Shown in pieces: positions 30,562 to 35,353 of a stretch of DNA of 35,353 nucleotides (position 1 is its first letter; the number at the start of each line of letters is the position of its first letter). The DNA comes from a virus. The position numbers were made by a program, and so were the translations under genes. The DNA lies in IMG/VR virus record IMGVR_UViG_3300033145_000526, positions 1 to 35,353 of that record. One strand, given 5' to 3'. The notes below the pieces were generated by a model that saw nothing but the letters and a program-made list of their open reading frames with translations, was not told the origin of the DNA and did not search any database.

Positions 30562-33294
30562 TTATATTTCCTCACCGCATAAGATTTTATCCATAACACC
30601 ATGATATAATCCTGAGTCAAGAATACCTCTAATTATATGTTTCTTTGGATTTGAAAATGCTAAACCCATTAACCAACTTTCATTGCTAGGAACTGTCTGC
30701 ACGCTCAAATACTTTGGAACATTATTTTGTCTATTTTTAATTAATCTCCATTTTTTATTATTAAACCACATTAACTGAGATACAACACATTCAAAATGTA
30801 CATGATGTATTGTTCTACTAGTATTATAACAAGTATATAATTGAGAAACTAAGTTTTCTGGTGTAGTTCCTTTTGGAAATTTATGAAGAAGTTTAGATAC
30901 TGTTGATAAATCAGCTACAATATCTTGTTGTTTCATTTCTTTATCATCTGATCCATCCTCATTTTTATGAAGAACAGCAACACCAGATGTATGGAACGTG
31001 CGCAGAACTAATTGAGTATTACATTCACCCAAGCTTTGAGCTGCTATAACACCTACAAATTTACTATCCAACATTTTATGTAACTCACCATAACAAGTAG
31101 TACAAACTTTTGGATTCTTACAATATATTGGACTTCTAACATTAACTACTTCTCCTACATAACCAAGATAATTATACTCAGTCATTTTAATAAGAGAACC
31201 ATTTTCCATAAACCATTTGCCAATTAATAGTTTAGCTTTTTTCTCATTATCAACATATACTTGTAATAGATCAGTGGTACCACAATCTTCTACATCCTTA
31301 TCAATTTGAAGATTAGCGCAAGTAAATATTAATTTTCTAGATAGATATCCAGATGTTCCAGTATTTAAAGCAACATCAAGTAATCCTTTTCTACTACCAT
31401 AAGTTGAATTAAAAAATTCCTTTGGAGTAAGACCATTTATAAAACTATGTTTAATAGGTTCTTCAATAATTTGTCCTCTAAAGTTTGAAATAAAACCTCT
31501 AGTCAAAACTATTTGTCTAACCTGATCCCAACTGCCTCTAGCTCCAGATTCAACCATATAAGCATAATTAAAATTATTTCTAAGGTATTGAGTAGTTTCT
31601 TCCTTAGATACCATATCCAATTGCTCTCTGATATTATCACTTTCATATAAGGAATCTCTTTTTTCAAGACATCCATCAATAAAACATTCATCCAATGATA
31701 ATGTAGCTCCAAATAATGTTGAATATTTAAACCCTAAAAATTTAACTTTGTCCAATACTTCAGCAGTAATTTCATTTGAATATCTATTATTAACATCTGT
31801 CAGATAGTATTTAATTTCTTTACTACCAATTTCTTTGTCAATTACTGGGTAATCTTCTGGAAAACAATCATTTAGTAATTTACGATCTGCTTTAATTATC
31901 TTACCTTTACATTCAATATCATTTTGTAAATTATCAAATATTTTATGTGTAACAGCATATATTCCTAAAATAATATCTTGACTTGGAGTTGTTGATAAAC
32001 TACCATTAGAAGGATTAGTAAGATTTCTTATAACAAGCAATCTATCTAATATTTCTTGTTTAGTCTCTTCACTAATTGGAACATATACAGCCATTTGATC
32101 TCCATCAAAATCTGCATTAAATGGAGGGCAAGATAATGGATGAATCTTTATAACTTTGTCTAAATTAACTTTTGTTTTATATCCAAGAAGACTCAACCTA
32201 TGTAATGAAGGTTGTCTGTTTAATAAACACACTTCATCTTTAGCTATTTCTTCACAAGTATTAAATAAAACTGGATTATTAATTTCAATGCACTTATCAA
32301 TAAAATCAATAGCATTGTTAATCTTTTTAAATCTACCCAGCTCAATAATTTTCTTTGCTATTTTTAACTTAAATAACTCAAGAAACATTAGATAAGGAAG
32401 AGAACAATATTCCATACTCAATGTAGGATCTGGAACAATTACTGCTCTACCAGAGAAATCAATTCTTTTTCCTAAAATATTTCCACGAATTAACCCTTCT
32501 TTCTTAGACATTTTCTCAAGAATATATGCATATAATTCATTAACATCTTTTTGTAATTGTCTATAATAGTTATAAAATAAATTTCTATCAACTCTCGCAT
32601 CAACAATTGTTTCTCTCATTGCTTCTTTTTTAGTTAATATTTGAGTATAATATCTATTAATTTTATCAGATGATACTTGACCTTTTTTACTAATCTTTTT
32701 TGAAGCTGGTCTTAAATCAGGCGGAAGAACAATAACCTGATTTATTATTAATTGATCAATATTTTCTTTTATAATATCCCAAATTGTATCTCCAATTGAA
32801 ATTTGAGTATCAGCTAAATCTTCAACTAATACTCTAATAGCTTCAGTACCAACCAAAGAATTTCTATCTATATTTTCTGGATCTTGTTTTGTAACTTCCC
32901 ACCCTTCACTTCCATCTTCATATTCTTCATGAGTTAAAATACTATTTTCATCTTTCATTAATTTATCTATTGCTTCCTTAATCTTACGACCTCCCAAATC
33001 AACCAATAGATCATAAAATAAAGGATTAACAACTCCAATTGGAAGTAATATCTTAGCAAATCTTTTTCTTCTAACATTGCTATTAACAACATCAACTCCA
33101 CAAGTAACGCATGTACCACCAGAACCTGAAATTCCATAATAAGTTCCGCATTGACAAGTATAATTCTTTTCTGGTCCAAATATCTGCTCAGAAAACAACC
33201 CTTCCGGATGGGGTTGTTTTTTATTTAGATGTTTGGTTGTTGTGATTTCTTTTAAGTCCTCACAAAATTCTTCAAAATTTAATAATGTAGGCAT
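30562..33294 (-). CDS. RNA polymerase beta'-subunit-like protein, compact form
   Basis: 910 residues, far shorter than bacterial RpoC (~1200-1400), yet complete in order. An N-terminal zinc site (C47, C49, C62, C65) comes first, then 'GNILGKRIDFSGRAVIVPDP' (switch/rudder side). The catalytic loop 'NADFDGDQM' (residues 393-401) has all three Asp. The bridge-helix region 'ALNTGTSGYLSRKLIF' follows, then the trigger loop 'AAQSLGECNTQLVLRTFHTSG'. The end 'GLAFSNPKKHIIRGILDSG' matches the final bacterial helices. In the trigger helix, GEPGTQL is changed to GECNTQL. Large lineage insertions are missing. Catalytic residues look intact. Confidence 0.93.
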   Translation of the reverse strand: MPTLLNFEEFCEDLKEITTTKHLNKKQPHPEGLFSEQIFGPEKNYTCQCGTYYGISGSGGTCVTCGVDVVNSNVRRKRFAKILLPIGVVNPLFYDLLVDLGGRKIKEAIDKLMKDENSILTHEEYEDGSEGWEVTKQDPENIDRNSLVGTEAIRVLVEDLADTQISIGDTIWDIIKENIDQLIINQVIVLPPDLRPASKKISKKGQVSSDKINRYYTQILTKKEAMRETIVDARVDRNLFYNYYRQLQKDVNELYAYILEKMSKKEGLIRGNILGKRIDFSGRAVIVPDPTLSMEYCSLPYLMFLELFKLKIAKKIIELGRFKKINNAIDFIDKCIEINNPVLFNTCEEIAKDEVCLLNRQPSLHRLSLLGYKTKVNLDKVIKIHPLSCPPFNADFDGDQMAVYVPISEETKQEILDRLLVIRNLTNPSNGSLSTTPSQDIILGIYAVTHKIFDNLQNDIECKGKIIKADRKLLNDCFPEDYPVIDKEIGSKEIKYYLTDVNNRYSNEITAEVLDKVKFLGFKYSTLFGATLSLDECFIDGCLEKRDSLYESDNIREQLDMVSKEETTQYLRNNFNYAYMVESGARGSWDQVRQIVLTRGFISNFRGQIIEEPIKHSFINGLTPKEFFNSTYGSRKGLLDVALNTGTSGYLSRKLIFTCANLQIDKDVEDCGTTDLLQVYVDNEKKAKLLIGKWFMENGSLIKMTEYNYLGYVGEVVNVRSPIYCKNPKVCTTCYGELHKMLDSKFVGVIAAQSLGECNTQLVLRTFHTSGVAVLHKNEDGSDDKEMKQQDIVADLSTVSKLLHKFPKGTTPENLVSQLYTCYNTSRTIHHVHFECVVSQLMWFNNKKWRLIKNRQNNVPKYLSVQTVPSNESWLMGLAFSNPKKHIIRGILDSGLYHGVMDKILCGEEI

Positions 33295-33296
33295 TA

Positions 33297-33701
33297 TTAT
33301 TCCTTTTCTTTAAAGTTTTTAATTACAAATTCTGCTAAAGCAACTAAATGTTTCTTAATCTCCTTTGATATTTTTTTATTAAAATCTGGCATTAATTTTA
33401 ACATTATTTTACTAACCAAATCTTCTATTTCATTTTGTTGAACATAAGAACCATTATGTATAGATTCTACTTGCTGTTCGAGTTCACTCATATCAATATT
33501 ACTTTCTACAATATTTGCAAAATCATTCGCTATATCTTCAACCTCAACAAGTCTTTTATTGATTTGTTTTACATTTTTTTCAATACCAATCAATACATCT
33601 CTCTGAATATCAAACGCTTCAACGATTTTTGATTTGACTAGTTGTTTATCAATTAATTTTATAAATTCTTTTTTCACTTCTTCACTAAACATATCACTCA
33701 T
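33297..33701 (-). CDS. Coiled-coil protein upstream of RNA polymerase genes
   Basis: 134 residues, acidic and almost fully helical. Heptad Ile, Leu and Val are seen at about residues 30-75 ('IGIEKNVKQINKRLVEVEDI') and again near the C-terminus. There is no nucleotide-binding or zinc motif. It is packed directly between the E1-like gene and beta' (2-base gap to beta'). A structural or polymerase-accessory role is only inferred from position. Confidence 0.6.
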   Translation of the reverse strand: MSDMFSEEVKKEFIKLIDKQLVKSKIVEAFDIQRDVLIGIEKNVKQINKRLVEVEDIANDFANIVESNIDMSELEQQVESIHNGSYVQQNEIEDLVSKIMLKLMPDFNKKISKEIKKHLVALAEFVIKNFKEKE

Positions 33702-34586
33702 TTAAGCCCCTCCTGTTTCTGGTAACAATTCAATATAAACTTCATCATAGTTTAATTCATTTAATCTTAAAGTATATGATTCATAGTTTAAGTTTAAATT
33801 TCTGGTTATTTCACTAATCTTTGTTACTGCAGTATTAAAAGATGTAATTTCATATTTTTTAAATTTTTGAATAACTTGACCATCCTTATCCTGTCCAACT
33901 ATCAATATTAAATCTTTAGTTGTATTAGCTTTAACAATAGAAGGTAAACATTCATAGAAATTTTTAATCTTTTCATCCCCTTTACAATAATCAATTACCA
34001 TATCAGGTTTGCTATCAAATTCTTTAATAGATTTTAAAATTTCTTTGTTTGCAGAGTTAATTGGTATTTGGTGAGTTATTTGTTTCCTTATTAAATCTTT
34101 TATCTCATCACTGTAAATCATTTGTGTAGCAATTATAGAAGCAGCTGCTAAATCTATATTTCGTAAATTGTGTATATATCTTCCATTAGATTGCCTACTA
34201 ACTTTAATATTTTTCTTAGAATCAATAATTAACATATTAAAAGAAATATATAATCTAACATCAATGTTATTATTTCTAGAACATATAATATCACGACAAT
34301 CCACAACTAAATCTACATTTGGTGTTACTACTTTATTATCAATATATTCAATTGGGTGAGTTATTATATTTAATTCATCACTATTATGTTTGATAATATT
34401 TTTTAATGCCTCAACTTTAAATTTACCAATATCATTCTTTCTATAAATAGATCTACCTATATTTCTATCTTCTACTATATCAGGATCAATTAGTATCAAA
34501 GATTGTAAACCGTCCATTCTAGAAATATTCTCAGCGAAGAATCCTCCAAGGGATCCTAATCCAATTATTACAATACTTTTATACAT
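33702..34586 (-). CDS. E1/ThiF-family adenylating enzyme-like protein
   Basis: 294 residues. The Rossmann ATP site 'IVIIGLGSLGGFFAENIS' (residues 5-22), the acidic strand end 'LILIDPDIVEDRNIGR' (Asp34/36, Asn42, Arg45) and 'DIGKFKVEALKNII' (Lys55/57) are the ThiF/E1 signatures. 'VDLVVDCRDI' (about 90-99) continues the fold. Such enzymes adenylate the C-terminal Gly of a ubiquitin-like protein. The CxxC pair that binds zinc in ThiF and MoeB is not visible. The protein ends ETGGA. Upstream lie a helical unknown and a ubiquitin-like gene whose tail is AGSKG. It may activate that protein for conjugation, or for sulfur transfer. Confidence 0.85.
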   Translation of the reverse strand: MYKSIVIIGLGSLGGFFAENISRMDGLQSLILIDPDIVEDRNIGRSIYRKNDIGKFKVEALKNIIKHNSDELNIITHPIEYIDNKVVTPNVDLVVDCRDIICSRNNNIDVRLYISFNMLIIDSKKNIKVSRQSNGRYIHNLRNIDLAAASIIATQMIYSDEIKDLIRKQITHQIPINSANKEILKSIKEFDSKPDMVIDYCKGDEKIKNFYECLPSIVKANTTKDLILIVGQDKDGQVIQKFKKYEITSFNTAVTKISEITRNLNLNYESYTLRLNELNYDEVYIELLPETGGA

Positions 34587-34628
34587 ATCATTTCTTAAAT
34601 CCTTTTATATATTAGTTTAAAACTTAAA

Positions 34629-35156
34629 TCAAGCGATTTTATATCCATAACCTATTATGGAAGATATTGCTGTTGAATAATCCATAGGAATAAATGGTTT
34701 TATAATTTTAAATTCTTTTAACTCTCCATTTTCAACCATTTGTTTTCCAATATCATCCATAGTATTTAATAAAGATTTAATTTCTTTCATAAATGTGTAA
34801 GCTTTACCATATATTTCAATATTAATATTTTTATATGGATGATGAAAAACATTTGATATGTGTTGATTACATATAGGAGAAATGATTTTATATAATTTAT
34901 CAATATAACACGTTACACGATTTGCTACTCTTTTATATTCATTAACATTTGGAATATGATTAATATATTCTATTAATACTTTTAATAATTCCTCAAAATT
35001 ATGTTTTGGAATATGTTTACTAATATGATAAATAGTATTCTTCCATCTTTCATCAATCTCATTTTTATCTATTTTAAATAATTTAACCACTTTACCATCA
35101 ACTTCTGCCATATAACTTTTATCATCTTCTGATATTATTTTTATAGTATCATTCAT
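34629..35156 (-). CDS. Helical unknown between E1-like and ubiquitin-like genes
   Basis: 175 residues starting MNDTIKIISEDDKSYMAEVD. An N-terminal ~30-residue beta portion is followed by helices. Five residues after 'RVTCYIDKLYKII' comes a His/Cys-bearing stretch 'CNQHISNVFHHPYKNIN'. No E2 (UBC) or JAB/MPN motif is seen, so a catalytic role in conjugation is not shown. It could be a target, adaptor or an unrelated passenger. The 68-base gap before it holds a strong hairpin. Not recognised. Confidence 0.6.
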   Translation of the reverse strand: MNDTIKIISEDDKSYMAEVDGKVVKLFKIDKNEIDERWKNTIYHISKHIPKHNFEELLKVLIEYINHIPNVNEYKRVANRVTCYIDKLYKIISPICNQHISNVFHHPYKNINIEIYGKAYTFMKEIKSLLNTMDDIGKQMVENGELKEFKIIKPFIPMDYSTAISSIIGYGYKIA

Positions 35157-35172
35157 TATTTTATATCCTTTT

Positions 35173-35208
35173 AAATAAGGGGTAAGGACTAATCCCTACC
35201 CCTTATTT
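35173..35208 (-). terminator. Strong hairpin after the ubiquitin-like gene
   Basis: AAATAAGGGGTA and TACCCCTTATTT pair over 12 bp, with three further pairs (GGA/TCC) after one mismatch and a 4-base loop. T-runs are short on both strands (TTATTT). It lies between the stop at 35225 and the gene starting at 35156, so it probably attenuates readthrough. Confidence 0.65.
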
Positions 35209-35224
35209 TAATCAAAAACTACGA

Positions 35225-35353
35225 CTATCCTTTAGACCCAGCAGGTTTGATAAACTCAAGAACATCTCCTTCTTTAAGAACATAAGAAGAATCAACACCT
35301 TTACAAGCAACCTGACCCTCGGCAAGACGATCAATATTCAGAACTTCTTTAAG
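35225..35353 (-). CDS. Ubiquitin-like (ThiS/PRTRC-C-like) protein, C-terminal end only
   Basis: Only the last 42 codons are in the window; the frame runs off the right edge. The end 'YVLKEGDVLEFIKPAGSKG' has the beta-grasp pattern of ThiS/MoaD (Leu-Lys-x-Gly-Asp-x-Leu-x-Phe) and an Ala-Gly-Ser-Lys-Gly tail. That tail is close to the Gly-Thr-Lys-Gly end of the PRTRC system protein C. A C-terminal Gly is what E1/ThiF enzymes activate, and such an enzyme is coded at 33702-34586. Codon use is less AT-biased than its neighbours. The length and full domain set, single or multiple ubiquitin folds, cannot be judged. Confidence 0.65.
   Translation of the reverse strand, partial: LKEVLNIDRLAEGQVACKGVDSSYVLKEGDVLEFIKPAGSKG

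Noticed and set aside
30562-33294. Truncated beta' subunit cut by the adjacent HNH gene
   Set aside because: The final ~40 residues match the end helices of bacterial beta', so the chain is complete though compact.
34629-35156. E2-type conjugating enzyme between the E1-like and ubiquitin-like genes
   Set aside because: No His-Pro-Asn or E2 active-site Cys context is seen and the composition is mostly helical. It was left as unknown.
1-35353. Alternative genetic code (TGA or TAG read as an amino acid throughout)
   Set aside because: TGG codes Trp in the conserved enzymes, and TGA or TAG end many genes exactly at coupled stop/start overlaps (for example 23031, 21130, 20686). Only isolated sites look like readthrough.

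Overview
The window is a gene-dense, strongly AT-rich stretch (roughly 30% GC by eye) in which every gene I can support lies on the minus strand. Genes abut or overlap by a few bases (ATGA and TAATG junctions), most have clear AGGAGG-type ribosome sites, and several start at GTG or TTG. Large terminase, a probable baseplate hub, a tape-measure-like protein, phage-type beta and beta' RNA polymerase subunits and three homing-type insertions point to a very large lytic-type bacteriophage (jumbo phage). The Shine-Dalgarno strength and base composition suggest, but do not prove, a low-GC host. Trp is TGG in conserved genes and TAA, TAG and TGA all end genes, so the standard bacterial code fits.

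Layout, left to right (transcription runs right to left). 1-7.8 kb, virion and packaging: tape-measure-like partial gene, HExxH metallopeptidase-like protein, large terminase, a 375-base noncoding gap, hub-like protein, and an abundant-looking protein of unknown role. 7.8-9.5 kb, membrane proteins: a coiled-coil anchor and an SPFH/band-7 protein. 9.6-13.4 kb: six small paralogues sharing an N-terminal DF(I/V)TNSSS motif on unrelated bodies, with a methyltransferase-like gene and other small genes among them. 13.4-15.3 kb: a radical SAM/SPASM enzyme split in two by an HNH endonuclease gene. 16.3-18.5 kb: RtcB RNA ligase interrupted at its metal-binding Cys by an intein with an HNH domain. 18.5-25.4 kb: many small genes, including four tandem CxxCxGxG zinc-finger paralogues (one with an amber codon in place of Trp), a HicA-like protein and a possible polymerase-fold protein. 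25.4-26.7 kb: FolE2-type GTP cyclohydrolase and a P-loop kinase. 26.7-33.3 kb: beta and beta' subunits with an HNH gene between them. 33.3-35.35 kb: a coiled-coil protein, an E1/ThiF-like adenylating enzyme, a helical unknown, and the C-terminal end of a ubiquitin-like protein with an AGSKG tail.

How the parts fit: the polymerase subunits suggest the phage transcribes at least part of its genome itself. RtcB and the P-loop kinase suggest repair of cleaved RNA, a common counter to host tRNA-cutting defences. FolE2 could feed 7-deazaguanine or folate synthesis. The E1/ubiquitin-like pair is the most striking candidate for a little-described system. The NSSS family lying next to a radical SAM/SPASM enzyme is the second.
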